Notes: generated by a model not told the origin, from the sequence alone. 64,000 nt of DNA from Plectrocnemia conspersa (GCA_009617715.1 VTFK01000472.1:124001-188000); one strand, 5' to 3'. Positions 22,060 through 35,190 are shown, counted from the first letter of the stretch. Made by a program: numbers and translations.

Positions 22060-24240
22060 TAAATGTTTGGTTGTAATGAAAATGTGGAACAGCTTAGCCG
22101 CTGGAGATATTTATTGATTGAGTGAAGAGATGAGAGACGAATTATTTTTCTGCTTAAAAATTAGTGTGGAAGCTAATAACCAACATTAGTGCTGCCAATC
22201 ATTACTCCATGTGTGCCAACTGTATTGGCCCCCACAATGATGTGTATAAGGTTTTTGAATCTATAATAAATTACCATACGGGTGAGAGGCACATGTTATG
22301 TTAGATATCTGCTCTACTTTTGCTTCTAGAATATCGATGAAATTATGATCATTAAAAGCACAGTTTTATTTAAAAGTTATGGGAATTTTAACCACCTACA
22401 CAATTTGTCATAATTTAAAGATCATTCAAAGGACTATTTTGTTCACACAAAACATTCACAATACGATAGAAGAGCGATTTTGTAATTAAATAATTGCATT
22501 AATAATTTAAAATATTGCATGAACTAATAGCACGTCCATCTTGAGACGTTTAAGTACCGCTGAACAAAGCTACACTTTGCTTGGAAAGGACGCGCGCTAG
22601 ACAATATATTCTACCCTGCGCATTCATGTTTATATTCCACTATTTGCTTACCAATCGCCTGAGTGCTCATCTGAAACGCTTATTTTTGACATGAATACAT
22701 TTATAGCGTGTGTCAAAGAGGCGATGCAATTAGCTCGCAAACATTCTCATCTGCAATAAGTCAGAGCTGTTTTGATCCAGCATCATAAAAAATATTTAAA
22801 ATAAAGCGATATATTTTAGTTTATTTATTGCACTGTAACCAATAGTTGCGCACCACTTGAAAGTTTTGGCAAACTGCAATTTATACAGATGCACCGCAAT
22901 CGTGGGTCTCTTTGTAAATTCGAAACAGACGCGGGTTTTGTGGCATTGGAACTTTTTATGTCGAATTTTCGCTTGTGTAAATACATTGAAACAAATAGAG
23001 CGAAAGCAATATATTTGAAAAAATATTATCCGTAAAGTCTCGTCTTTCAGATTCTGACGATTTTAATTTAAAAAAGTTTCAGTAAAATTCACCGTTCAAC
23101 ACTTTTACTTTGATACCATAATTGCAATTTAATAATAAACAAGTAGTGAAAGTGAGATTTACTCATTGCTATTAAATTAATATTTTTTGCCGAGGAACTT
23201 TTATACACAGAGAGGGGGAAACTTTTCCGCTTATTAATACTTTTTTGTTGATAAAAATCTGAAGAGGCGTAAATGGAACTTGTGTAACATTCTAATATTA
23301 AAAAACGCTTATAAATGGCATATTGACTATATCGTGTTCTTTTCAATAAGCTTTGAATTATGAAAGTTTTGTTATTTGTTGTATTTACTTGCGTTCATAA
23401 ATGTTTATATATAGTCGCTTTTTAAATTTTAATTAAGTTGCAGACTGAATATATGCTATTATTACAATAACTTTGATACATTTAAAATGCGGTAATTCTA
23501 AGTGGTCTTTTTTGGTCGAATATGACGTTATCTTTTAGCAATTGCTTTTGAATCGTCTCAGAAGGCGTAATTATTTTTTTTAAATGTCTATTTTGTTAGA
23601 GGTAGAGGTTTTAATATTATATTTTTTATTTTAATTATAAGCAAGGTTTGATTATTATATTAGATGCTCTTTTTGTAGTAAAAACATTGTCAAAAATAAA
23701 GTGCGGAACCCAACCGACTTATTTATTATGTCTACCAATTTTCTCTGATTTGATCAAATTGACTGGATATTTCTAGCAGAAATTTTTAATTTAAAGACGG
23801 TGGTAGCAATATTAGCGTATTCGTTATTTTTAATTTATAATGGAGCTTAGACTATAAAAAGTTATATTTATAGGATGGCAAGTAATATAGGCATAATGAA
23901 CACGTTACAAATTTATTTAATTGGTTTTTGGTTATTTGTAATTGGTATGATTAAGGAACAAGCTTAGTTATTAAATAACTATTCGAGGTAAAACATTATT
24001 CTTACATATAAATAAAAATATTGACTTCTTAAAAAAATTGATATGATTTTCACTTAAATTTAATATTGAAAAGGTAACGTAAACGGTATCTAAACAACAA
24101 GAACATACATTTTCTTTGTCTTACGGATGTTTATGTTTTCATAACCAATACTTATTTATTATTTTTAAAAAATACATTTCTGATGGTTGAATTTTATTTG
24201 AAAAGGGATAAATTTGTGTAAAACTCGTATAGCCAGTTGT
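22060..24240. other. AT-rich sequence, no gene seen
   Basis: Short ORFs (for example 23089-23346 minus) lack motifs. A GC-richer patch at 22540-22680 is unexplained. Confidence 0.45.
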
Positions 24241-24244
24241 ATAT

Positions 24245-25482
24245 GACTCTGGTGTACAAGTGAACGTCGTATACACAGATTTTGAAAAATCATTTGATAA
24301 AGTTAACCATGCTTTACTTGTAAAAAAGTTATCTAATTTCGGGTTTTCTGAAGATCTCATAAATCTATTTTCAAATTACTTGACCAATAGATATCAATTC
24401 GTCAAGTATAATAACTTCTTTTCAGAACGATATAAGACCCTATTGGAGTACCTCAAGGATCCAATTTGGGTCCATTGTTGTTTTATTGTTCATTAATGAC
24501 ATAGAAACAGCAATAGAGCATTCAGATTTTTTATTATATGCAGATGACTTGAAAATTTACAAGAAAATGCATTCGATTTCTGATTCCCTCGACCTACAGG
24601 AGGATCTCCACTCTTTATGGAAATGGGCTTGCTATAACCAATTGCCTTTCAGTGTAAAGAAATGTCACACAATTTCATTTTCAAGGTCATTAACACCGGC
24701 AAAATATTCATACCATCTAGGCGGATATTTTCTGGAAAGGTTTTCTTCAACTAAGGATTTAGGAGTGACTTTCGAAGAACGTTGGAAATTTAGCCAGCAC
24801 GTTGCAGAGACTCATAGCAAATCCTTAAAAATGCTCGGTTTTATCTTGAGAAATGCGCGTTACTTCAGGAATACTTTAGTATTGCGCACTATTTATGATA
24901 CTCTAGTCCGCAGCATACTAAAAACTAGCTCCATCATTTGGATCCCAGGCGTAATGAATCAATGTAATGAATTGAAGCTGGAAAAAGTACAACGTAAGTT
25001 TTTGTTTCCCAGTGCTTTAATTTTGGGAGCCCTGGGATACGTTTCTTTGTCGACTCGCAGAAGTGTTTATGTAATTAAACACTTCTGGAAATTGCTCAAG
25101 GGCATCGTAGACAATCCTTCAGAGTTCGAGCAGCTTCAAATGTGGGCTCCTGAAGGTGGTTATAGTTCTCGGTCGCGTCCACTATTCTTGCCTGTTAAGT
25201 CTAGAACTGGAGCACTTGCCAACTCTTCTCTGGCCAAGGCTATTTATCTGCTAAATTCTGTCCATAGTAATATTGACATTTTCTCTTGCACATATGGAGT
25301 TTTGGTTCAGTTCGTATGGGACAATGCACACCTGTTGAGGTGATTTGTGTCTGTTGTTTTGTCTTGTTTATATTTGTATGTATTATGATGTATTAGTACT
25401 TTTGACTATCGTGACGCATTGGGTTTGTCTGTCAGGTCACGATGGTTATAATTTTAATAAATATATAAATAAATAAATATGT
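24245..25482 (+). mobile_element. 5'-truncated Jockey-like non-LTR retrotransposon
   Basis: Reverse transcriptase blocks in order: VVYTDFEKSFDKVNH (catalytic Asp block A), GVPQGSNLGPLL (block B), then MFINDI and LLYADDLKIYK (block C, YADD catalytic pair), then KKCHTISFS, KDLGVTF and the C-terminal part to about 25343. Block B is in a different frame from both neighbours: two frameshifts near 24440-24490, the second fitting loss of one T in a TTTTT run. The 285-codon stretch 24486-25343 is open. Ends in an (AAATA)-type tail at about 25455-25482, typical of such elements. Endonuclease missing. Confidence 0.85.
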
Positions 25483-26390
25483 TACACTGAGACTATAGAA
25501 ATATTTTTCCACATACTTTTAAGCCAATGAAAAATATAAAAATCTCTTAATATCAAAAAACAGGTATTAATAAATCAATAAAATGGGTTAAAAAGGTATA
25601 ATTGTCTGGAAAAATAAATGAAAAGCTGTTAGTGAAAGCTGTCAATTAAATGTGATTTTTAAATAAAATACACGATTTTCATAGTAAAAAAATTGATCAA
25701 TTAGGTTTTTCTGTTACAATAAAAAATGTATTAATAAAACGACACTTTGTTGCGTAAACCTAAAAAACTAAATTCGGCTGAAAATACATTAAAGAACATA
25801 ACAAAGTCACTTAAAAATATAAACTTTGATATACAATCAATAAAAAACAATTCAGCAAATAATTAGTTGGAAAATAGTCATATGTAAAGTGTTTAAGAAA
25901 AAAAATATAGGCCAGATATTTTAGTCATTAAAAGACACATATATGTATAGTAGTTATTTTCCCACAATGTAAAAAACAGTCTAAATTTATTTAATTAAAA
26001 ATATAAAAAAGATAGTGTTTCGATTAGTGATTAACCTATTTGTTTAGTAAAATATTAAAAAATATACCTTACTCGCACAAAAAAAATCTTTTCGCCGTGC
26101 AATTAGAAACGAATAACTTCGTCTTCTCTAGCTATTTTTGATGCTTGATTTTATTCTATGTCTTTTTTTATTATATTACAAACTTTTTTATTCGTCAGTA
26201 TTGTTCATATATATTATATTATTTTATGTAAATATCGCTTTGAGATTAAGCAATTAAGGAACATATCTATGATATTCACATATTAAATACTTTGGAAAAG
26301 CACGAATTTATATAATATAAATAACGTTACGTTATTTTAATTCGTCAACTTTTTCTTTTGTAGGGCAATGTTTTTTATTTAAAATAAATA
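25483..26390. other. AT-rich sequence, no gene seen
   Basis: No long ORF or motif. Confidence 0.5.
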
Positions 26391-26700
26391 TTACACGGTC
26401 TCGTTTAATTATGAAAAATCGCAATGCGACTTTTGCTTCGGTCATTATGTATTCTTTTCCGGGTCCAAAATTAAAATTTTAAAAAGCGCACCTCGCGTCG
26501 TGAATTACGACCGGTTGTAATCGCATGCACAGAAAAATTGCAATTACACGATTTTTTCCCATGCAGGGCAACGCGTTTTAATAAATCACGAGTCAGGGAA
26601 AATTGCATGGACGTGCTTGCCTACCGCAAATAATTACCTACGTTATAATTTCCAGAAAATCAGCGCTTGCAAATTCGCTCTGCTGAGTTAGATTAGCAGG
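26390..26700. promoter_or_regulatory. GC-elevated non-coding block
   Basis: Contains AATTACGACCGGTTGTAATCG, an imperfect palindrome, plus ATAAATCACG and TAATTACC homeodomain-type words. No ORF. Candidate enhancer. Confidence 0.3.
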
Positions 26701-27435
26701 AAAATAAAAATATTGAAACAAATCTATTATTTAAGTAAATTTATATACTATTATTTTTTTTGCTTATGTCAAATATAGTAGATTGTGTGTAATAAAAAAA
26801 AATAAAAAATCAGCACAAGGTAACAAATTTGCGTAATTTTACTTTACAAACGATAGAACCGGGTATACTTGAAGCTCGTTTCCACAACTTTTGCATATAC
26901 ATTAAAGCGCGGTCTTTGCTTTTGTTCCTATTTTTGAAACGCTAGAAAGTTTTATGTGAAAAACGGAGCATGTGAGTTATTTAAGACGAGACAGCTTTAT
27001 GTCACGGAAAGCTTTTATCTTGCGTAAAACTTCTTATAACACATAATGCATTACAATTTTTCAACATCAGAACGCAGATGAAATTTCACATTTTGAATTA
27101 AACAACAACAGCAACAAAAAATGATAAATAAGAGCGGAGAAAAAAGTATCAAAAGCAACTTGAGATGACACTCGTATTACCTTTCCGGGGAACGAAATAA
27201 AGTTTGCTATATTATTTAAGCAATATATATTTTTTTTTAACATTTAGCTTATATATTTTATAAGGGTAAATTTTAAGCTAAATTAGGACTGTTTCATTAT
27301 ATACTAAATTATCATACTAAAAATACAACACATATATAGCAACTAAATAAATTTATTTCACATGGAAAACATGAATCTGTATCTGGGACAATGATTAATG
27401 CGCTGAGTTATTTAACATAAAAAAATAAATATCCG

Positions 27436-28625
27436 ATTTTTTTAGAATTAACAGAAACATATATCACAAGTGATATTGAAGAATATGAATTATATATTTA
27501 CAATTATAATATAATCAGATGAAATTCTAAAATCCAGACATACAGGAGGTGTTATACTGTATATTAAATAATACATTGATTTTTAATACAATTTTTAAGA
27601 CATACTGGTCCGGCACAGTAAAGATTTTCCTGGAAAAAATTCTCATAGTATTATATGTTGAATAGTGATCCAAATTCATTCTTAGAATTTATAAATAATA
27701 TTTGAAAAAGAAGTTCTGATAAAAGTATAGCTAGATTTTAATTGGAGACTGGAATTTTATTTGGAACAAACATGAGGATTTTTATCTAGTATTTGGTTCA
27801 CGACAATGTGTTAACGAAAATATAAAAACAACTAATAACTCAAGGACATTGATTAATTTTGTTTTTACCAATAGTAAAAAAATATTCTAAAGTGAAAACA
27901 ACTCAAAAAATTAATTGTAATTAAGCTAAAAAAATTAATGAGCTTATTAAAAAAATAGATTTCACCAAATAAAATTACAAAAATGTGTCTGGAATGAAGA
28001 GAACGTAGATGTTAATATGATATAGAGAAAGTAGATTGTCAAATAAAAAGGCAATATAATTATAAAACAGAATATTGAATTAACCAAAACCGTGGTGAAA
28101 TGGATGTTGAAAAAGTTTTAAAGAAAAGGGATTAATCATATAAAATATTGCAAACAATCAACATAAAACAAGTATTAAATAAAATATCTTAAATGGAAAA
28201 TGAATAACATACCAGCAATGTAGAAATATGGCAGTCAAAACATTCAGACTTGCTAAAATAAATGGTATGAAAAATCGATAAATGAAATAAAAAATGACCC
28301 GAATAAGATGTGGAAAGCAATAAAAAATTTAATTAATCCTACTCAGAGAAACGACATAATAAATATAAAGATTGATGGAAATACATATCAAGATCCTTAT
28401 ATGATGGCAGAAAAAATGAATACATATACATTGAGAGTATAGAAGAGATTGTAAATTAAATACCTTTGTTTAATTAATTAGTACAAAACAATAATAAAAT
28501 ATTTAATATAACATTTGGAGAATTAAAATTAGTATCGTTAGAAAAAAATCACAAAATAATTTGTGAATTAAAAAAGAAACTAGTACTAGTGATTTGAATG
28601 TAAATATAATTAAAGAAATAGAGGT
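27436..28625 (+). mobile_element. Eroded endonuclease to pre-RT part of a non-LTR element
   Basis: Successive frames give LTETYITSDIEEYELYIYNY (endonuclease Glu block), GDWNFIWNK (the GDFN motif), NSRTLINFVFTNS (the SxTLID block), then KNDPNKMWKAIKNLINP and TYQDPYMMAEKMNTY, which sit between endonuclease and RT in Jockey-like elements, and CELKKKTSTSDLNVNIIKEI at the start of RT. Many stops and frameshifts. The RT itself is missing here; a related RT piece lies at 30.93 kb. Confidence 0.75.
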
Positions 28626-28739
28626 GTGAATTTGTACAATAATATTCTTAGGAAAACCCGCAAAAAAAAATTTAGCGGATTTCCTAAATATAATAAAGAA
28701 ACACATTTGTGCATTAAGAAATAAATTATAATAATAAGT

Positions 28740-29110
28740 TTAATGTCTGCACTGCACTCTCTGGAAGTTGGACAAGGTTGGCCAAGGACGGAGAATATAG
28801 TGGGTTACTTCGGTCGAGTTTTAAAATCTCTCGGAAGTAGTCCGAGGTTATCGATAACGAGAGGTAAAGTGGAAGTAATTCAGTCGACTTGGCCAGCTTC
28901 CGAACATTGTCGGCAAGCCTTCAAGCGCGAGTGGTGTGATACTTTCGCTCTCTCGCGTGTTAAGTGACGACAGTAAGAGAGATAATGATATGGTTTTTCG
29001 CAAACTGAGATAGAACAAGTAACTCGGTTCAATTTCAGTATGCGCGTAGGCGTCCTATGGTCAACACGCACGTCGAGTGCTGCATCGTAGTCACGTGGTC
29101 TCAACAGACT
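28740..29110. repeat. GC-rich block containing MITE-related sequence
   Basis: 28939-28984 shares CTCGCGTGTTAAGTGACGA and flanking words with the MITE at 56753-56884. The surrounding block is GC-rich and has overlapping chance ORFs on both strands. Terminal repeats not located. Confidence 0.4.
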
Positions 29111-29403
29111 CTTACTGACATCTTTGAATATTTTAGGGCACCAAAGGGGATTAATTATATTTTTGATAGTATATTCTTCTAACAGATATCGTTATTATAT
29201 TTTTTTTCATATAAAATTTAATATTAAAAAAATAATTAGTAGTACTAGATTTTGTTAAAAAAAATCGTTTCGAATATCCTTATATATTTTCCTAGATCGT
29301 TTCATATAAATGTCACATCATAACGAATTCTCATTTAGAATCAAAAGCGACAAACTCTAGGATAGTCACAGATGTGGTGTTCGTATTCTGAAGTATCATT
29401 TTT

Positions 29404-29544
29404 ATGCCTTATGGCATTTTGCAAAAGCCGACAAAGATTTTGCGTAAATTGAATATTTACGACCGAAAAGTTTTCATTGATATTGTATTGGTGAGTGCGC
29501 ACACAATTTTTATAATTATCAGTAGCGTAATTTTAATAATATGA
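29404..29544 (+). other. 46-codon small ORF with hydrophobic tail
   Basis: Opens MPYGILQKPTKILRKLNIYDR and ends in about 17 hydrophobic residues, a tail-anchor-like layout. A GTGAGT donor word lies inside. May be chance in AT-rich DNA. No homologue recognised. Confidence 0.15.
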
Positions 29545-29579
29545 CAATTTAAAAATTGCGATTATTTGACACATTTTTC

Positions 29580-29730
29580 GATCGCGCGTAAATATGCCAG
29601 CTGTACGTGACAGCAGCCGTGCGGATATCATTCACGGCCGCTGTCCGGACGGTATATGAAATTTGTGGCAGTGTGGCCGCTACTCGGAAGTCGGCGACCT
29701 CAGCCGACTTCAGTTGAACTACGGTTCACA
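29580..29730. promoter_or_regulatory. GC-rich block with short inverted motifs
   Basis: About 60% GC against AT-rich flanks. Contains GTCGGC and GCCGAC words facing each other and CAGCCG repeats. No ORF. Confidence 0.25.
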
Positions 29731-30269
29731 CAACTTTTAGAGAGTTTAGTTCAAGCATAAGTGTTTTTTTATGCATATTTCGATTACATTTGTTTGGTAT
29801 ATAAACAACTAGCTAAATAAATTAATAAAAAAAAAACAAAACCAGATATAGAGAATGCAATTTTTTAAACCTCTCATAGATGTTTTGTTTAGTTCAAATA
29901 TATAAAATTCAGTACAAATATGATTAATGTAGGCCTTTTTGTTATATATACAAAGCAGTTTTTAGTAAGATAAATAAATTTTGAGTAGTATAATATAAAT
30001 CTTTTTTTCTAGTTTTTTTCTATCAAGAACTCCTTGTCGTTTTTAATAAGTTTGCTGTACTAAATTCTTTAAGAATATATATTTTAAATGCTCTAAATGA
30101 GTGTATTACATATCATACGTAAAGAGTTAGTAAGAAATTGAAATAAAAAATATAAATATTAAATAATATATTACGTTTAAAAATACTTCCATTAATAAGA
30201 TCAATAAGTTTCTTTACAGCTAAGCTTATTGTATGAGCCATTGTTAATCTCAATTGCCTAAGATCAAAG

Positions 30270-30650
30270 TTGTTTGCCGTCTCGGCCATTTAGCAAAGTT
30301 GAATCTGACAGATTTCCGACGTATCGCCGTTTCCGTTCATGTTTACATATTTTATGAAAATTTGAGCAACCCTCCCCCGTAGCGCCGTTCTCATTTTAGC
30401 GCTGTAAAAGTGAGGATTCGCCAAGTTTCGCAGAATGGCTAATAAAGGGCAAAACACAAAGGGGGAGATGAATGAGCCGGAGAGCCTTAAAAGGCATCAA
30501 AGAAATTTTCCGACCTCCTCGTGAATGTTTATTGTAATGCTAATCCGACACAATACGCGAAATTATTTTCGCATAATGCGAAATAAAACGCGAAAATTGT
30601 TTAGGAAGCGGAATCGCATCCAGTTGCATTAAATATGATTATAAATATTA
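30270..30650. promoter_or_regulatory. GC-elevated non-coding block
   Basis: Contains TTTCGCATAATGCGAAA (an 8 bp arm palindrome), TTTATTGTAATGCTAAT and other A/T homeodomain words within balanced DNA. No ORF. Confidence 0.3.
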
Positions 30651-30929
30651 ATCTCTGTGAAAAAAAAGTATGGTTAAATATTTTATAAAAATATAAGTAA
30701 ACCTTTTGTATTAACATGTATGATGTTTACAATTATTAGATTAGCTTACAGCTAATGGAAAATATTAAGAATTTGCGTCACATAAGTCTTTTATGTTCAC
30801 TTAGTGAAATATTTATCGTGCCGAAAAGAATCTCGTTATTAAATTAATAAAAAAATAGCTTGTTTTTTGCAACTTAACAGGCTAAATGAATACATTTCCG
30901 TTAATTTTAACATTAAAAAAGAACAGGAT

Positions 30930-31165
30930 TAAAATGCTAGATATAGAAAAAGCATTCAATGCAATGGTTTAATCTATAAATTGTCTAAATACGAAGTCCC
31001 AGATTATAATATACATTTAATACGCTCATATATCAAAGGTCGAAGCTTTGTTTGTTCACTAAATAATAGACTTTCAATACCGCATTAAATTCCAGATGGA
31101 ATCACGCAAGGTAGTTTGCTGGGGCCGTTCCTTTTCATTTTGTTATCCATACTAATAATATTTTT
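30930..31165 (+). mobile_element. Non-LTR reverse transcriptase fragment
   Basis: MLDIEKAFNAMV (block A with catalytic Asp), LIYKLSKYEVPDYNIHLIRSYI, then DGITQGSLLGPFLFIL (block B). Stops and frameshifts throughout. Could be the displaced RT of the 27.4-28.6 kb element. Confidence 0.75.
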
Positions 31166-31329
31166 ATTTTAAAAAATAAATCTGTTGACAATAATAAATT
31201 TTTATAGCATAAGAAATAAAAAATAACTAGAAACTTCAATACCTAAATAACTGTTTAGTAGTAATAACAAAAACCAAATCTTGTCATTGTTACTGTTCAC
31301 ATCTTAAACATTTTCACTTAAAAGCTACG

Positions 31330-31510
31330 ATACGAAGCCTAAAAGGCATAGTGGGACAGATTTCTTGACGTCAGTTGCGTCAGAGATCCGCTATCGGGCA
31401 TTTCCGCTCATAAGGCAAACGATAACGGCTTTATAACGGCTTCATAACAGCTTATGTCGGTGCTTCAACGACGTCGGATCGTGAATGTGTTATTGCCAAA
31501 TGGACGAGTG
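31330..31510. promoter_or_regulatory. GC-elevated non-coding block
   Basis: Contains TTGACGTCAG (a CRE/AP-1-like core) close to TTGCGTCAG, and repeated ATAACGGCTT words. No ORF. Confidence 0.25.
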
Positions 31511-31705
31511 TGTGTGTTTCACATATAATCAACTACCCTGTAAAACCAGCACACACGCAAATTTAAATAAATTAAAATTTTAATATATTTTTTACAATAC
31601 TTGCTTTGATTAAAATTGGTTTTAAAAACATTCGTCAAGGAAATATAATTTATGAAAACTAAATTTGTTCTATGGGGTTTATTTTTTTAAATAATCTATT
31701 CATTC

Positions 31706-31740
31706 AACAATTACACCCCTTTCTAGGGGGTGTAATTGTT
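31706..31740. repeat. Perfect 14 bp stem hairpin
   Basis: AACAATTACACCCC, 7-base loop, GGGGTGTAATTGTT. Isolated in AT-rich DNA. Confidence 0.85.
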
Positions 31741-31794
31741 AATTGACAGGATTAAAAACAGGCTAAAATCTGCTAGGTAATATAAAAAAACGAG

Positions 31795-32300
31795 CTTTAA
31801 ACGTCTATTACAACAAATTGATTTTTTTGTGGAAATATGACATCACCGTGAGAAAATCTTTTTTGTAGATTAAGTCACAGTATCTGCTGTGAATTAGAGT
31901 GATTAAAAATATCCGTCGCAAATGCTTTTAAAAATATGAATTCAGGATTGCCGTCCAAATGTCTGTTTGTAATTTAATATAGCGGCCAAACAACACCTAG
32001 CATCTACCGTTTTGTAATTGACCATCAAACCGAAAGATGTATATAACAAAATCTCTTATAAAGGGAGCTAGCTATGAGTTTATGACTGGATGGAAAAAAT
32101 TTTAGACACTTCTACTGATATTTATACTTGAACATCTACTTTGAAGTTCAAGGCATTAACACTTTAAAATCTCTCTAACTTTGACTTACTAAGTTCGTAT
32201 AAGCTTAAACCAAGAGAAGGTCACCTAATTTTAAATAATCATAGATTGCGAAATCCACTGCTTCTCTCTTCACATCCTTGTTGAACCCACTTTGTAGTCA
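31795..32300 (+). repeat. Dispersed repeat family X, copy 2
   Basis: Collinear with 34660-35180: shared TTTAAACGTCT, CCGTCGCAAATG, CAAAATCTC, GACACTTCTACTGA, AAAGTTCAAGG and the CTTCTCTCTTCAC end. Confidence 0.6.
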
Positions 32301-32999
32301 CATAGTCTAATAAAACTGTAAATTAATTTAAAAAAAATATTCTTGATACAAGGCACAGGATAGCTTTTATTCTTTACCATATTATTTACTCAAAGCCTGG
32401 TTTATCTTTGTTAAATAACGTTTAAATCTTTTTTGTCTATTTAAATGTATAAAGTGATGATTCATAATAGTGCAAAATTGCCAGTGATTTTATTATTAAC
32501 TAATAATATCATTTTAATTAAAAATATCGTGTCGGGATTAACCATCAATCGAGAACTTGACTTTCACAAATACGTGTTAAAAGCGTAATAAATTAAATTG
32601 GGATCAGTATTTGTGACCTACGTCACTTTGATGTACTTGATGTTGTTAGAATATGCCGCATTAGATATCAAAAACAAAAACCAATCAAGATAAAAAATAC
32701 TATAAATTTTGTTGTTGAGTGTTAAATGTGCGATCTGAATTAAAAACAGCGGTGCTAAATATTTAAATATTTAATTTATGACCGCTACACAAAAAAGTTT
32801 AGTAAGAAAGTTAACATACAATTACAATCTGTTTCAAACGTAATAATAGCATTTTATCTACACTTTCATTATATTTTTTTTTTAAGTTCTACCAGATACT
32901 CCGAAGACTGAAGTAGCACCCCATTTTTCTGCACTTATTATTGGTCATAGTGTGCACTAGCACCCTGAGAAAAATTTAAAATATTGCCATTTAATCTAT

Positions 33000-33095
33000 C
33001 ATATTTGATACTTAGACCTTTTATTTTAACTTTTTTTAGTTTAAGACTTAGACCTTTTTTTTTGTTTAAGACTTAGACCTTTTATTTTAATAAAT
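33000..33095. repeat. Short tandem repeat of CTTAGACCTTTT
   Basis: Three units of (A)CTTAGACCTTTT followed by T/A runs, spaced 30-37 bp. Confidence 0.7.
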
Positions 33096-33659
33096 TTAAA
33101 AATAGGTATTTTTTTTATGTGTTTTCTATTTATCGTTAAGACTTTGACATTAAATATTTTTATATTTCTGTACTCTTATTAAAAAGTCTTTTTGATTTAA
33201 GTACATTTAGAAAAAAAAAACTACAGACTTATTTGCATCAAATGCTTTAGTTAAATAACATATTAATATATGTACTATTTTAGTATTATTAGTAATGAAA
33301 AAAAAAGGATTTAGAAAAAAGCTTACAACTTGCAAGCAAAAATATTTAATGTTTTTATTTATTAAAAATGTTATTAAATTTAATATGTAAAGATGCTAAA
33401 AGGAAATAAAAAGTAAGCGTTTATTATTTAATATAAACCCTTTGATGTGTATAAATAAATATGTATATAATAAAATAACACATCCAAGTATGTTTTCCTT
33501 TAAGTTCATAAAAAATGCTGATTTTTTCATTACCAACTCGAATTTTCTCCTTTTGATCTCGTTACCGTTTCTTGTTGAAATGTATACAGCTTCTGATATA
33601 AAATTTCGCATACATGCAAAATTTCACTTATGGTTGTAAATACGTATCTCGGAATCGAT

Positions 33660-33870
33660 TAAGCATTTAATATTAAATTAGCATTCATTTTGCCGCACGG
33701 GAGCGGTTTTTTTAATCCCAGTCTCCTATATATAATTATCCCGTTTTACAAAATCCTACTAGCCATTACAGCAAATCGTAAACAATAAAGATAACCCGTG
33801 TGGGTCGCGGTCCAACCGGGATATCGCACCGCTTATCGTGCTTTATTACCGAGATGCGGTTCTGAACGGG
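33660..33870. promoter_or_regulatory. GC-elevated non-coding block
   Basis: No ORF. Includes GCCATTACAGC, AACAATAAAGATAA and GATATCGCACCGCTTATCG. Candidate regulatory sequence. Confidence 0.3.
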
Positions 33871-34129
33871 TTAAATGCAAAATAAATAATTTGCTTGAAT
33901 TCTATTAATATTTTTCGAGAATCGTATTTAACATACAAAAATATCGTATGTTGACGATTTAAAAGTTTTTTATACAGCAACAAATATGTTAGTTAGCCTT
34001 GTAAGGCGTTTTATATCTTATATATAGTAATTGTATATTTATAGACTTCAAACTACTATTGCATAAATATTCCTTCGTCACGAGGACGACTTTCCTTTAA
34101 TACTACGATTTAAATCTGAAGTCGCACAA

Positions 34130-34420
34130 GTGCGTTGATTAATGTTTGGAGGTTTTCCGTGTGTTTCCACTGCGAAAAGCAATCACATGGGGGCGCGAAG
34201 GATTCTTAGAAAAGCCTCCCTGTCTCTCTCTCTTTCTCTCTCTCTAATACATCCATCTTCAACTTTGCTCAAACAAACGGCGGAGAGAATCGCCCCACAT
34301 GTTTATGCCTCTTTGTCGGAGGCTTTCTTGACTTTTCCCACTTCTCGTAGAATGATTGATTATTCTCGACCGAACCGCGCCCGAAACCAAAGACGGTCTT
34401 AATTACTCAACAATTAACGA
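34130..34420. promoter_or_regulatory. GC-elevated block with a (CT)n tract
   Basis: A CT microsatellite at about 34219-34245 sits inside balanced DNA. On the minus strand it is a GA tract, a possible GAGA-factor site. The 86-codon plus ORF across it is driven by the CT repeat and is rejected. Confidence 0.35.
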
Positions 34421-34659
34421 TTGCCTGTGTGTGTGTTTGAAGGCTTAGAGGGGGAATATTGCAAGTATTTCTGAGAAAAACTGAATGTGAGAAATCTGTT
34501 GATGTGTGCACAGACTACTTAGGCTAAAATAAAGTAACATTAGAACCTTAAAATAATGCAAAAGGATTTTAGTTAAAATTATATTGTAAGGATAAAATTG
34601 TTGTGTTATTAAATCAAAAATACAAGTGGCGAAGTCAGTTTTGGAATGTGATATACAAG

Positions 34660-35190
34660 AACAGTGTTTAAACGTCTAAGACAAAAAAGAAAGCCTTTTT
34701 TGTGAGACACTCTTTAGCGAGAAACCTTTTTTAGAAAAATGTATCTGATATATTCGTCGCAAATGTCATGGAAATAACGCGTGCATTTCGTAATGCCAAT
34801 AAAACGGCAATTTGTTTTGGCCGTTCCACCGAAAGGGGACGAAAAACAAAATCTCCTATGAAGGAGGGCATAGTTATTTACAAAAACGCCACCAACCAAC
34901 AGTATCTTATTTTGATATTTCTCCAGACACTTTATTATAGACTTTTATTTGACACTTCTACTGACATTCACACTTACACAACATTTATTTTAAAGTTCAA
35001 GGAGCTAAAGAAATACTGTATGTTCCCACCTGCTCCTTATGGTCAAGCATATGTAGTTCCTTACCCTTAGTTTTCAAACTTGCTTTCATCAAGGTCGTAC
35101 AGAAGGAAAAGAGAAAAGGCAAACAAAACAATCCATCGAAGATCGCAAAAGTTGCCGCTTCCCTCTTCGCATCATTTGGTCCAGCTCAGG
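34660..35190 (+). repeat. Dispersed repeat family X, copy 3 (longest)
   Basis: Contains all words of the family, including GTTCCACCGAAAGGGG, TTTGACACTTCTACTGACATT and TTGCCGCTTCCCTCTTCGC. Reading frames run through it on both strands but no family is recognised. Confidence 0.6.

Noticed and set aside
34142..34402. 86-codon plus ORF
   Set aside because: Held open by a (CT)n tract giving a Ser-Leu repeat; no family features.
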